Source of the DNA: Lacinutrix himadriensis
GTDB lineage: Bacteria; Bacteroidota; Bacteroidia; Flavobacteriales; Flavobacteriaceae
DNA length: 64,000 nt
NCBI RefSeq assembly: GCF_001418105.1
Contig: NZ_LIQI01000005.1
Span: 1-64,000 of the forward strand
Reading direction: 5' to 3'
The notes under the pieces are model-generated. The model was not told the origin of the DNA and searched no databases. It was given only the letters and a program-made list of their open reading frames with translations. How positions within the stretch are numbered: position 1 is the stretch's first letter; every line of letters starts with the position of its first letter. Of this stretch, positions 18,659 to 27,704 are shown in pieces. The position numbers and the translations under genes were made by a program.

Positions 18659-20635
18659 ATGGAGGACCATAACCATGACGGACACAACCACAGCCATAAT
18701 TTAATTTTTGGAAAAAAAACAGAACTGTATTTTGCTATACTATGTGGTGTTTTTTTAATTACTGGTTTTACTGTTGAAAAGCTAACCGATGCTCCTTCTT
18801 GGACATCGGTTTTCAGTTATATTATCGCTTATTTTTTTGGTGGCTATTTTATAACTATTGAAGCGTATCAAAAAATCATAAAAGGTGGTTTTGATATTGA
18901 TTTTTTAATGATTGTTGCCGCCATTGGAGCAGCCTATATTGGTAGTTGGGCAGAAGGCGCTTTGCTTTTGTTTTTATTTAGTTTAGGTCATGCCCTAGAA
19001 CACTATGCGATGCATAAAGCTAAAAAAACTATTGAAGCTTTAAGTGATTTATCGCCAAAAACAGCATTGGTTAAAAAAGGAAATCAGCTAATAGAAATAC
19101 CAATTGAAAGTTTAAAAATTGGCGACATAATCGTTGTAAAACCAAACACTAAAATAGCAGCAGATGGTGTAATCATAACCGGAAACAGTAGCATCAATCA
19201 AGCACCAATTACTGGAGAAAGTATGCCTGTGGATAAAACTGCCATTACGACTTTAGATAAGTTACCAGAATTTAAAGACATCGACAAAAAACATATCGCA
19301 TTTTCTGGAACAATAAATGGAGATAGCACCCTTGAAATACATGTTTTAAAACGAAGTCAAGACTCTACCGTTGCCCGATTAATTAAAATGGTAAGTGAGG
19401 TAGAAACCCAAAAATCACCAACACAACGCTTAACCAAAAAATTTGAAAAGTGGTACGTTCCCATTGTGATCATTGTAGTGGTATTATTGTGTTTTGCCTA
19501 CTTAATTATAGATGAAACCTTTAATGAAAGCCTCTACAGAGCAATAACCGTTTTGGTAGCCGCTAGTCCTTGTGCGTTGGCAATATCTACGCCAAGCGCT
19601 GTACTTAGTGGTATTGCAAGAGCTGCACAAAAAGGAGTTTTAATTAAAGGCGGAAAGGCTTTAGAAGATTTAGGAAGTATTACCACTATTGCCTTTGATA
19701 AAACAGGAACATTGACGGAAGGAAAACCAAAATTGACTAACGTCATCCCACTAAATGATTTTGAAGAACAGGAGTTTTTACAAATCGTTTTAGAAGTGGA
19801 AAGCTTAAGTAATCATCCGTTAGCAAAAGCAATTGCAAAAGACATCGAGAAATTACATAGCATAAGTTTTAAAGGCATTGCAAAAAACATTGAAGCAATA
19901 CAAGGAAAAGGAATTACAGCCACATACAACACCTCTAAAGTGTTTATTGGTAATTTAAAATTGATGCAGGACGAAGGCATTACAGTTACGAATATTGTCA
20001 CCACTAAAATGGATAGCCTATTACAAAACGGACATACCGTAATGCTTGTGGCTTTTAAAAAGGAAATTATCGGTATCCTTAGCGTGATGGATGTCCCAAG
20101 AAAAACAGCTGCAGGCACACTTAAAAAACTGCGCGCTATTGGTATAAAACGAATGATTATGCTTACTGGAGATCATCAAAATGTTGGAGATACTATTGCT
20201 AAACAAATAGGTTTAACCGAAGCAAAAGGAAATTTATTACCAGAAGATAAAGTTACTGCTATTAAAAACTTACTAGCAACAGATGGAAAAATTGCTATGG
20301 TTGGTGATGGCGTAAATGATGCTCCAGCCATGGCCTTAAGCACTGTTAGTATTGCCATGGGAGCGGCAGGAAGCGATGTGGCTTTAGAAACGGCAGATGT
20401 AGCTTTAATGTCGGATAAAATTGAGAATTTACCATTTGTAATCGGATTAAGCAGAGCGTCCAAACGGATTATAAAAGAAAACATTTTTATAAGCTTAGCT
20501 GTTGTTGCCGTACTAGTGCCTGTTACCATTTTAGGATTAACCAATATTGGAATCGCTGTTTTGTTTCATGAAGGATCCACAGTTATAGTGGTTATAAATG
20601 CATTACGATTATTAGCCTATAAAGAACACATATAA
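18659..20635 (+). CDS. P1B-4-type heavy-metal-translocating ATPase (cobalt/zinc/iron class)
   Basis: 658 residues. It has a His-rich N-terminus (DHNHDGHNHSHN) instead of a Cys-containing HMA domain. P-type motifs are all present: TGES (185-188), membrane SPC (303-305), DKTGTLTEGK with phosphorylated Asp347, HPLAKAIA, and GDGVNDAPA. The last helix carries HEGST (637-641). SPC plus HEG(G/S)(S/T), with a reduced number of membrane helices, defines the P1B-4 subgroup (CoaT/CzcP/CtpD), known for Co, Zn, Cd or Fe export. It is the last gene of the efflux operon and would clear metal from the cytoplasm into the periplasm, from which CzcAB could expel it. Subgroup assignment is strong; the metal is inferred. 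Confidence 0.92.
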   Translation: MEDHNHDGHNHSHNLIFGKKTELYFAILCGVFLITGFTVEKLTDAPSWTSVFSYIIAYFFGGYFITIEAYQKIIKGGFDIDFLMIVAAIGAAYIGSWAEGALLLFLFSLGHALEHYAMHKAKKTIEALSDLSPKTALVKKGNQLIEIPIESLKIGDIIVVKPNTKIAADGVIITGNSSINQAPITGESMPVDKTAITTLDKLPEFKDIDKKHIAFSGTINGDSTLEIHVLKRSQDSTVARLIKMVSEVETQKSPTQRLTKKFEKWYVPIVIIVVVLLCFAYLIIDETFNESLYRAITVLVAASPCALAISTPSAVLSGIARAAQKGVLIKGGKALEDLGSITTIAFDKTGTLTEGKPKLTNVIPLNDFEEQEFLQIVLEVESLSNHPLAKAIAKDIEKLHSISFKGIAKNIEAIQGKGITATYNTSKVFIGNLKLMQDEGITVTNIVTTKMDSLLQNGHTVMLVAFKKEIIGILSVMDVPRKTAAGTLKKLRAIGIKRMIMLTGDHQNVGDTIAKQIGLTEAKGNLLPEDKVTAIKNLLATDGKIAMVGDGVNDAPAMALSTVSIAMGAAGSDVALETADVALMSDKIENLPFVIGLSRASKRIIKENIFISLAVVAVLVPVTILGLTNIGIAVLFHEGSTVIVVINALRLLAYKEHI

Positions 20636-20708
20636 ATACAGTTTTTTGACGCAACCTTTTCATCTTTTCCGCATCTACTAGTGGTATAACTTTTGATTAA
20701 TTAAAAAC

Positions 20709-20756
20709 GACTTCTCGATACAAAATTGCAGAAAAGCAATTTCACTCGAAGTGACA
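20709..20756. repeat. Dispersed intergenic palindrome (CTTCTCGATAC ... CACTCGAAGTGAC)
   Basis: CTTCTCGATAC (20711-20721), a perfect hairpin AAATTGC-AGAAAA-GCAATTT (20723-20742) and CACTCGAAGTGAC form a compound element. A related copy with the same ends but a different middle lies at 55047-55092. Both are intergenic, consistent with a repetitive extragenic element. Confidence 0.65.
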
Positions 20757-20771
20757 TAAAAAAATAAACCA

Positions 20772-21344
20772 ATGAAAAAAGCCCTTTTAGGATTATTGTT
20801 ATTTACCTCTTTTGCAACTTTTGCGCAAGAAGATGTACAAGAAGAAAAAGTAAAACACAGTGAAATAAAAATAAATGCTTTTAATCTTATTTTGTTTAAA
20901 TCTATAGATGTTTCTTATGAATACTTAATAGATTCGGAATCTTCTATAGGTGCTTCTGTATTAATTAATTTAAGAGATACCGATTCTGGGGAAGATATTT
21001 ATTATAACGAAAAACTTGCCATCACGCCATATTATAGACGTTACTTTTCCAGCAAATATGCTTGGGGATTTTTCTTAGAAGCTTTTGGAATGTATAACGT
21101 ACAAGATGATGTCTATGAAGAATACAATTACAATATGATTTCTGACCAATATGAATACACCACATCGGACGAAACCTCTAACAATCTAGCTTTTGGAATG
21201 GCTGTTGGAGGAAAATTTGTTAGTAAAAAAGGATTCTTATTTGAAGTATTTGGAGGTGTTGGTAGAAATATTATTCAATCTAACGAGAAAATTGGGAGTG
21301 AGTTTGTACCACGTTTAGGAGCAACTTTTGGCTGGAGGTTTTAA
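20772..21344 (+). CDS. Secreted small outer-membrane beta-barrel-like protein, unknown function
   Basis: 190 residues with signal peptide MKKALLGLLLFTSFATFAQ. The mature part shows alternating strands: NLILFKSIDVSYEYLI, ITPYYRRYFSS, WGFFLEAFGMYNV, FGMAVGGKFV and GFLFEVFGGVGRN. It ends LGATFGWRF with a terminal Phe, the usual signature of a small outer-membrane beta barrel. It resembles porin-like or DUF3575-like proteins of Bacteroidota, but I cannot assign the family with certainty. It lies 136 bp after the metal-efflux operon, separated by a dispersed palindrome, and ends in a strong bidirectional terminator, so it is probably its own unit. Confidence 0.75.
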   Translation: MKKALLGLLLFTSFATFAQEDVQEEKVKHSEIKINAFNLILFKSIDVSYEYLIDSESSIGASVLINLRDTDSGEDIYYNEKLAITPYYRRYFSSKYAWGFFLEAFGMYNVQDDVYEEYNYNMISDQYEYTTSDETSNNLAFGMAVGGKFVSKKGFLFEVFGGVGRNIIQSNEKIGSEFVPRLGATFGWRF

Positions 21345-21361
21345 GCACAAGACTATTTTAT

Positions 21362-21399
21362 AAAACAAAACCCAAGCTTTTCAGTTTGGGTTTTGTTTT
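21362..21399. terminator. Bidirectional terminator hairpin between convergent genes
   Basis: A perfect 14-bp inverted repeat: AAAACAAAACCCAA (21362-21375), a 10-base loop, and TTGGGTTTTGTTTT (21386-21399). The T-rich arms serve both strands. It sits between the gene ending at 21344 (+) and the gene ending at 21398 (-), touching the latter's stop codon. Confidence 0.85.
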
Positions 21400-22483
21400 A
21401 GTAGTATTTTATTTTTCGAGTCCAAACATAAAGAGGTTCGCTATTAACTGTTTTTATTATTTTGGTCCAGTTTCCTTTTTTATCGAATTTGTATTTATAA
21501 TTTAGAACTTCTGTTTTTCCATTTTCAAAAACAATGGTTTTTATAATATAATCCTCCTGATTATAAAATGTTTTAATAGATTTGAAAGTAGAATCTTTAG
21601 ATGACGTTTCTTCTTCGTAAATTCTTAAATCTTTTTCATTATAATTATATCTCAACATTTTGTAATTAGTTGTATCTATCATATTATAATAAAGTTTTAA
21701 TTCTACTAATTTGTTTCGATTATTAAATCTCCAAACATGTTTAGAATAAATTTTATTTCTAGATTCATTATAATTTAGTTGAAGTATTTTATTTCCATTT
21801 TTGTCGTAATCATATTCATACATATTCCGTTCTTTCTCTTTAAACTTTAATTGCACACCTTTCGATCTTCTCCAATTAACCAGAAATCTCCTATACGTTT
21901 TTATAATTTTTTGTTGTTCATTTAAATCGTTTACAATTGAATAATCTTCACCATCTTCATCAATTATTTTAGTTTCTATTATGTTATTGTTAAGATCCCG
22001 AATATAATACCTATGACTAAATTCATTGGGTTCTTCACTAAAATAGGAGCTGCTTGCTATCGCTTTATTTGAGGTATTATAATGGTTTTTTATTAACAAA
22101 AATTCATCATCAAAAAACACTTCTTTTTCTTCTATTAAATTTTCATTTTTATCATAAGAATAATAAAGTCTACTTTCTAATTCATTTGAAAAGTCATACC
22201 AAAACTCTTGCTCTACCAACCCTTTTTTATTATAAATCATTTTACAATTAATGTAACTCAAATCAATATCTCTAAAGAACGTTTTTAAGTAACCTTTTTT
22301 ATATCTTGAATTATCCCTAAATATACTGGAATGGTATTCAGTAAGTCTTTTGGGTACACTTTTTCCTAAGAAAACAATTTTTTCCTTAACAGATTTTGGA
22401 TCCCCAAAAATAGTATCTAAATTCTTTTGGGAATAACAATTTAAAACACAAAATAAAGCAAGAAGATTTAAAGTGACTCTCAT
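21398..22483 (-). CDS. Secreted protein with YD-like tyrosine/aspartate repeats, unknown function
   Basis: 361 residues. The signal peptide (MRVTLNLLALFCVLNCYSQ) is followed by about ten short repeats such as YYSYDKNENLIEEKE, YDYDKNGNKILQLN, YNEKDLRIYEEE and YKFDKKGNWTKI. Each is a beta-hairpin-like YxxDxxGN pattern reminiscent of YD/RHS strands, without the RHS core or toxin end. The protein is Lys/Asp/Asn-rich and probably extracytoplasmic. Its base composition is more AT-rich than its neighbours. No recognised family or operon partner; it has its own terminator at the 3' end. Confidence 0.7.
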   Translation of the reverse strand: MRVTLNLLALFCVLNCYSQKNLDTIFGDPKSVKEKIVFLGKSVPKRLTEYHSSIFRDNSRYKKGYLKTFFRDIDLSYINCKMIYNKKGLVEQEFWYDFSNELESRLYYSYDKNENLIEEKEVFFDDEFLLIKNHYNTSNKAIASSSYFSEEPNEFSHRYYIRDLNNNIIETKIIDEDGEDYSIVNDLNEQQKIIKTYRRFLVNWRRSKGVQLKFKEKERNMYEYDYDKNGNKILQLNYNESRNKIYSKHVWRFNNRNKLVELKLYYNMIDTTNYKMLRYNYNEKDLRIYEEETSSKDSTFKSIKTFYNQEDYIIKTIVFENGKTEVLNYKYKFDKKGNWTKIIKTVNSEPLYVWTRKIKYY

Positions 22484-22568
22484 CGTTGATTAAAGTTAAC
22501 CTTACAAAAATCGTAAAACATTTCCATCCTTAAAAATAACAATGAGTGAATACTGCTTTTGATTGAGT

Positions 22569-22609
22569 AAAAAAAAAAAAAACGCGCAAACAATTATTGC
22601 TTGAGCGTT
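22569..22609 (-). terminator. Rho-independent terminator downstream of glyS
   Basis: A 14-bp stem, AACGCGCAAACAAT (22581-22594) with ATTGCTTGAGCGTT (22596-22609), has one mismatch and one G-U pair. In the minus direction it is followed by a run of about 14 T (plus-strand A run 22569-22582). A smaller hairpin ATTCCTT/AAGGAAT (22621-22640) lies between it and the stop codon. Confidence 0.85.
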
Positions 22610-22644
22610 CTATTTATAAGATTCCTTTTTTCAAAGGAATTAGA

Positions 22645-24189
22645 TTATTTCATTTTCATTAGCCAATGTTTCACATCCACCTCTGCTTTAATCAAGTCTT
22701 TTAAATCTTCGATCTTCACACGTTTTTGTTCCATAGTATCTCTATGTCTTATGGTAACGGTGTTGTTTTCTAAAGTTTCATGATCTACAGTAATACAAAA
22801 TGGTGTTCCGTTTGCATCTTGACGTCTGTAACGCTTTCCTACGGCATCTTTTTCGTCATAAAACACATTGAAATCCCATTTTAAATCTTCTACAATTTGT
22901 TTTGCTACTTCTGGCAAACCATCCTTTTTTACTAAAGGAAAGATTGCTGCTTTTACAGGAGCCAAAACTGCTGGTAATTTTAAAACCGTTCTTGTCGTAT
23001 TGTTTTCTAGTTCTTCTTCCATTAAAGCATTAGAAAATACCGCTAAAAACATTCTGTCTAAACCAATAGAGGTTTCTAAAACATAAGGCGTATAGCTTTT
23101 GTTTTCTTCATGATCAAAATACTGCAGTTTCTTACCAGAAAACTCTTCGTGTTGTTTTAAATCAAAATCGGTACGCGAGTGAATTCCTTCTAACTCTTTA
23201 AATCCGAAAGGGAATTTGAACTCAATATCTGTTGCAGCATCTGCATAATGCGCTAATTTTTCATGGTCATGAAAACGATAGTTCTCTGCTCCCATTCCTA
23301 AAGAAAGATGCCATTTCATTCTGGTTTCTTTCCATTTATCAAACCATTCCTTTTGTGTTCCTGGTTTAATAAAGAATTGCATTTCCATTTGTTCAAACTC
23401 ACGCATTCTAAAAATAAACTGTCTTGCAACAATTTCGTTTCTAAATGCTTTTCCTGTTTGTGCTATACCAAAAGGAATTTTCATTCGTCCTGTTTTTTGC
23501 ACATTCAAGAAGTTTACAAAAATCCCTTGCGCTGTTTCCGGACGTAAATATAAATCCATTGCAGTTTCTGCAGAAGCACCAAGTTTGGTTCCAAACATAA
23601 GGTTAAACTGCTTCACGTCTGTCCAATTTCGGGAACCCGTTAAAGGATCAGCGATTTCTAATTCTTCAATTAGTAATTTAACATCTGCTAAATCTTCTGC
23701 TTCTAAAGATTTTCCTAAACGTTTTAAAATAGTGTCTATTTTTTCTTGATAGCCTAATACTCTTCCGTTAGTTGCTAGAAACTCTTCTTTGTTAAAGGAT
23801 TCTCCAAAACGCTTTTCCGCCTTTTTTACTTCCTTTTCAATCTTCGTTTCAATTTTAGCACAATAGTCTTCCACTAAAACATCTGCACGATATCTTTTAT
23901 TAGAATCTTTGTTGTCAATTAATGGATCACTAAAGGCATCAACGTGGCCAGAAGCTTTCCATGTTGTAGGGTGCATAAATATAGATGCATCTATTCCTAC
24001 TATATTATCATTCATTTGCACCATGGCTTTCCACCAGTAGTCGCGAATGTTCTTTTTTAGCTCTGCTCCGTTTTGAGCATAGTCATATACTGCACTTAAT
24101 CCATCGTAAATTTCACTACTCTGGAAAACGTAACCATACTCTTTTGCATGAGAGATTACTTTTTTAAATTGATCGTCTTGATTTGCCAT
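22645..24189 (-). CDS. glyS: Glycyl-tRNA synthetase (single-chain, alpha2 type)
   Basis: 514 residues from ATG at 24189 (MANQDDQFKKVISHAKEYGY). An in-frame TTG nine bases upstream could extend it but is less likely. Class II synthetase motifs: RPETAQGIFVNF with PFGIAQTGKAFRNE (motif 2 region), FIFRMREFEQMEMQFF, and ETSIGLDRMFLAVF (motif 3). An anticodon-binding domain follows from about residue 410. The enzyme charges tRNA-Gly with glycine. This alpha2 form differs from the separate glyQ/glyS subunits of many Gram-negatives and is usual in Bacteroidota. It is the sole gene of its unit, with a clear promoter and terminator. Confidence 0.96.
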   Translation of the reverse strand: MANQDDQFKKVISHAKEYGYVFQSSEIYDGLSAVYDYAQNGAELKKNIRDYWWKAMVQMNDNIVGIDASIFMHPTTWKASGHVDAFSDPLIDNKDSNKRYRADVLVEDYCAKIETKIEKEVKKAEKRFGESFNKEEFLATNGRVLGYQEKIDTILKRLGKSLEAEDLADVKLLIEELEIADPLTGSRNWTDVKQFNLMFGTKLGASAETAMDLYLRPETAQGIFVNFLNVQKTGRMKIPFGIAQTGKAFRNEIVARQFIFRMREFEQMEMQFFIKPGTQKEWFDKWKETRMKWHLSLGMGAENYRFHDHEKLAHYADAATDIEFKFPFGFKELEGIHSRTDFDLKQHEEFSGKKLQYFDHEENKSYTPYVLETSIGLDRMFLAVFSNALMEEELENNTTRTVLKLPAVLAPVKAAIFPLVKKDGLPEVAKQIVEDLKWDFNVFYDEKDAVGKRYRRQDANGTPFCITVDHETLENNTVTIRHRDTMEQKRVKIEDLKDLIKAEVDVKHWLMKMK

Positions 24190-24195
24190 AGGTTG

Positions 24196-24203
24196 CAAAA
24201 GTA
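24196..24203 (-). promoter_or_regulatory. Promoter -7 element of glyS
   Basis: On the minus strand the sequence reads TACTTTTG (plus-strand CAAAAGTA), matching TAnnTTTG, 7 bp before the glyS ATG. The upstream half of the promoter would fall inside the terminator hairpin of the preceding gene. Confidence 0.5.
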
Positions 24204-24204
24204 A

Positions 24205-24234
24205 AAAACCACTCCATATTAATGGAATGGTTTT
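24205..24234 (-). terminator. Terminator of the coiled-coil membrane protein gene
   Basis: A 13-bp stem, AAAACCACTCCAT (24205-24217) and ATGGAATGGTTTT (24222-24234), with a 4-base loop and one wobble pair. In the minus direction it is followed by TTTTTTAC. Confidence 0.8.
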
Positions 24235-24255
24235 AATAAAATTATAAGTTATTTT

Positions 24256-25137
24256 TTATTTTAATGTTATCGAAGTGCTTCCTAAAAAGGTAGCATTTTG
24301 AAATACGTCCACATTATAGCTCCCTGGTTTTAGTTTTTCTTTGTCTCTAATGCTAATTTTAAGACAAGCTGTAATTTCTTCAGAAACATTTTTTATGGTT
24401 GTTTTTCCGCTATACCCAATTTTCATTCCTTGGTAATTAAGAACACCTCTTTCAGACACTATTTGATCTTTAGTATCTAATATTTGTACGTAAATATTTT
24501 TATTTCCTTTATTAGAGAATGTATTACCTTCTAGTAAAATACAAACTTCAAACTGGTCTGCTTCACTTAATTTATTGGTCTCGTATACTTCTGCCTGTGT
24601 TGTACTTAATGCTACAGCAGTTATATTACCAGCTTTAAGCGTTCCTGCTTTACTAATAATAGTATTTAGCTTTGCATTCTTTTTTGTTAGAGTAGCTAAT
24701 TGGATTTTTTGATTTTCAAATTCCTGAGAAACAGAATCTACTTGTATGTGTAGTGAATTATTATCGCGAACAAGCGCATCTATTTGGTCAAAAATAACTT
24801 CTCTTTCGTTTTTAAGAGCGTTTATTTGAATTCTATATTTAGATATTAAAGATAAATCGGTTTTCGTATTTTTTACAGCACTTAATATGCCCTGTATTTT
24901 TGTCTTAGAATCTTCTAATTTTGTGTTTACAACTTCATTTTCAATAGAAACATCATTATAAAGAGAAATCATTTCTGTTAACTCATGTTGCACAAGTTTA
25001 ATTTCTTGTTCTAAAAATTCCTCTTGATTTTTAAAGGAATTAAAAGTTGAAATACTATAAGATCCTAAAATAGCAATTGCTATTACCAATGTACCAATAA
25101 TTAATCTGTAGTTAAAAGTTTGAGGGAAAACTAACAT
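24256..25137 (-). CDS. Membrane-anchored coiled-coil protein, unknown function
   Basis: 293 residues. An N-terminal transmembrane helix (YRLIIGTLVIAIAILGSYSI, about 10-30) precedes a long coiled coil (about 35-165) with heptads such as EEFLEQEIKLVQHELTEMI and KNEREVIFDQIDALVRDNN. The C-terminal ~120 residues look beta-rich (FEVCILLEGNTF, IYVQILDTKDQIV, ACLKISIRDKEKLKPGSYNV), probably an immunoglobulin-like fold outside the membrane. It lies between glyS and the divergent comF gene. Such proteins occur widely in flavobacteria without assigned function, and I do not claim one. Confidence 0.8.
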   Translation of the reverse strand: MLVFPQTFNYRLIIGTLVIAIAILGSYSISTFNSFKNQEEFLEQEIKLVQHELTEMISLYNDVSIENEVVNTKLEDSKTKIQGILSAVKNTKTDLSLISKYRIQINALKNEREVIFDQIDALVRDNNSLHIQVDSVSQEFENQKIQLATLTKKNAKLNTIISKAGTLKAGNITAVALSTTQAEVYETNKLSEADQFEVCILLEGNTFSNKGNKNIYVQILDTKDQIVSERGVLNYQGMKIGYSGKTTIKNVSEEITACLKISIRDKEKLKPGSYNVDVFQNATFLGSTSITLK

Positions 25138-25268
25138 ATTATTTATTTTACAATACGAAACTAGATATTTAGATTGGTATAATTTATTTTAATCGATAAA
25201 GTATGTGAAATAATTGTTGAAGTAATTTCTTTAAACAGTTTACAATATTTTTTTGTAAGTTTAATACT

Positions 25269-25949
25269 ATGTTTCAAGCTGTTATAGATTTGTTCTTTCC
25301 AAAAGTGTGCTATGCGTGCTATTCCCACTTACACGATTCTGAAATGTATATTTGTACTTCTTGCAGACATAATTTACCGGTTACTAATTATCATTTTAAC
25401 GCAAACACTACTGTTGAAAAAGTATTTTATGGTCGTTCAAAAGTAGAACAAGCCACAGCATTACTTCGTTTTGAAAAAAAAGGTGTGGTGCAACAGCTTA
25501 TTCATAATTTAAAATATAGAGGTTATGAAGAAATAGGTGTTTTTTTTGGAGAATGGCTTGGCAACGAATTAAAAGAAATAGATACTTTTAAAGATGTAGA
25601 TGTTGTTATTCCTGTGCCTTTACATAAAAAGAAGCTAAAAAAAAGAGGGTATAATCAAGTCACCAAATTTGGACAAGAAATAGCAAAATCTTTGCAAATA
25701 GATTACAATGATACATCTTTAATTAAAATAACGAATACAAAATCTCAAGTCACCAAAAGACGATTTGCACGTTGGCAAGCTGACCATGAACTTTTTGCAT
25801 TAGAAAATCCGGAATTAATAGAAAACAAGCATATTTTACTTGTGGATGATATTATTACCACCGGAGCAACATTAGAGTCTTGCATACAAGTATTAAATAA
25901 AGCTAATAATGTTAAAATAAGTATAGCAACCATGGCAATAGTGGATTGA
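25269..25949 (+). CDS. comF: ComF family phosphoribosyltransferase-like protein
   Basis: 226 residues. An N-terminal four-cysteine zinc ribbon (Cys14, Cys17, Cys29, Cys32) is followed by a phosphoribosyltransferase fold. It includes VVIPVPLHKKKLKKRGYNQ, the conserved KxxxxxRGYNQ signature of ComF/GntX, and the PRPP-binding loop HILLVDDIITTGATL. ComF proteins take part in DNA uptake during natural transformation in several bacteria, in the cytoplasm or at the membrane. Whether this strain is competent is unknown. It is monocistronic in appearance, with divergent and downstream neighbours unrelated. Confidence 0.92.
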   Translation: MFQAVIDLFFPKVCYACYSHLHDSEMYICTSCRHNLPVTNYHFNANTTVEKVFYGRSKVEQATALLRFEKKGVVQQLIHNLKYRGYEEIGVFFGEWLGNELKEIDTFKDVDVVIPVPLHKKKLKKRGYNQVTKFGQEIAKSLQIDYNDTSLIKITNTKSQVTKRRFARWQADHELFALENPELIENKHILLVDDIITTGATLESCIQVLNKANNVKISIATMAIVD

Positions 25950-26081
25950 GTATTTTATAGATTTTGGCATTTATTTTTTTTCTATTTACTAAAAAATTGT
26001 TCTTTTGAAGTTAAATTTTGCTTAAACATAAAAAGCTTAAAGGAATACAATGATAAATATGTTGTTACTTTGTGCTAAATC

Positions 26082-27704
26082 ATGAAATTTATAATGCGTA
26101 ATACCTTATCCAATTTAATTTTAATTCTAACCATAGGCTTCATTATTGTTAGTTGTGCTAATAGAGGGAATCCTAGCGGTGGACCAAAGGACGTTACTCC
26201 TCCTCAAATTGTAAAATCTATTCCAGAAAATTATTCTACAAATTTTAATGGCAAAGAAATTAAGATTTATTTTGATGAATATGTGAAAATTAAAAACTTA
26301 AGCAAACAACTTATTATATCACCACCAATGGATCCCGCTCCAGAAGTAACACCTCTTGGAACAGCGAGTAAATACATTACCATTAAGATTAACGATACCT
26401 TACTTAATAATACAACCTACGTTTTTAATTTTGGAAATAGTATAACCGATAACAACGAAGAAAACCCATATTCCTATTATAAATATATTTTATCTACAGG
26501 AAGTTATATCGATTCCCTTTCTGTTAAAGGTGAAATTTCAGATGCTATTTTACGTAAGCCAGATGATTTTGTTTCTGTACGTTTATACGAGGTAGATACC
26601 ACTTTTAACGACTCTATTGTTTATAAAAAATTACCAAAATATGTAACCAATACTTTAGATAGCACAACTACTTTTAGCATAGACAATATGAAAGCAGGCA
26701 AGTATATGCTTATTGCTTTAAAAGATGTTAATGAAGATAATAAATTTCAGCAATTAACAGACAAAATAGGATTTTATAAAAACTACATTACGGTACCAAC
26801 AGATTCTACTTTTTCTCTAAAACTATTTAAAGAAGAATCCGATTTCACTATCATTAGACCACGTTTAGTTGCTGGTGAAAAAATAGCTTTTGGCTATCGA
26901 GGAGATTATAAAAATACAGCAATTGATATTACTTCTGAAGTGCCAGAAAACTTTAAATATACCATTACAAAAGATGCCGAAACAGATTCTTTAAACTACT
27001 GGTACAGACCAAGACTAAAAGATACGGATTCTTTACTTTTTACTGTGAAGAACAAAAAATACAGCGACAATTTTACAGTTAAAATAAGCGATCAGCCGAG
27101 AGATACCCTAAAAATAGAGACAACAACTAAAGGAAGCTTAAACTTTAAAGACGATTTTAAATTAACAGCAAATGTTCCGTTGGTAAATTTTAATGAACAG
27201 AAACTTACTATTTTAGATAAAGATTCTGTAAAAGTGGCCTATAAAACAACCATAGATTCACTTACAAACACCTATTCTTTTGCTTTTGAAAAAACGGAAG
27301 ACAACAAATATGCTATTCAAGTTTTACCGGAAGCATTTACCGATTTTTTTGATAATAAAAACGATACTTTAAATTATAAATTAAGCACTAAAAACTTTGC
27401 AGATTATGGCAATGTAAGAATAACTTTATATAATGCTAAATACCCAGTAATAGCGCAATTAACAGATGTTAAAGGCGTAATAAAAGCAGAATTATATAGT
27501 ACCGAATCAGAACCTTTAGATTTTAGATATCTAGATCCTGCAAAATATTATTTACGTGTTATTTTTGATGCTAATAAAAATCAGAAATATGATTCTGGAA
27601 GCTATTTAAAAAAGCGTCAAGCAGAACGTATTAGCCATTATAATGAAGTTATTGAAGTTCGTGCAAATTGGGATCCTATAATAGATTTTACGCTATTAGA
27701 TTAA
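26082..27704 (+). CDS. Ig-like (Big_5-type) domain lipoprotein
   Basis: 540 residues. A lipobox, IIVSC (Cys25), is followed by RGNPSGGPKDVTPPQIVKSI, the typical opening of Bacteroidota lipoproteins with an SbsA/Big_5 Ig-like domain (about 40-140: KEIKIYFDEYVKI, KYITIKIND). Further beta-rich modules follow to the end, with KYYLRVIFDANKNQKYDSGS near the C-terminus. It is probably displayed on the periplasmic or outer surface; function unknown. The annotated ATG at 26082 is weak; Met5 (26094) is an equally good start. Its last 17 bases overlap the convergent omega-amidase gene. Confidence 0.85.
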   Translation: MKFIMRNTLSNLILILTIGFIIVSCANRGNPSGGPKDVTPPQIVKSIPENYSTNFNGKEIKIYFDEYVKIKNLSKQLIISPPMDPAPEVTPLGTASKYITIKINDTLLNNTTYVFNFGNSITDNNEENPYSYYKYILSTGSYIDSLSVKGEISDAILRKPDDFVSVRLYEVDTTFNDSIVYKKLPKYVTNTLDSTTTFSIDNMKAGKYMLIALKDVNEDNKFQQLTDKIGFYKNYITVPTDSTFSLKLFKEESDFTIIRPRLVAGEKIAFGYRGDYKNTAIDITSEVPENFKYTITKDAETDSLNYWYRPRLKDTDSLLFTVKNKKYSDNFTVKISDQPRDTLKIETTTKGSLNFKDDFKLTANVPLVNFNEQKLTILDKDSVKVAYKTTIDSLTNTYSFAFEKTEDNKYAIQVLPEAFTDFFDNKNDTLNYKLSTKNFADYGNVRITLYNAKYPVIAQLTDVKGVIKAELYSTESEPLDFRYLDPAKYYLRVIFDANKNQKYDSGSYLKKRQAERISHYNEVIEVRANWDPIIDFTLLD

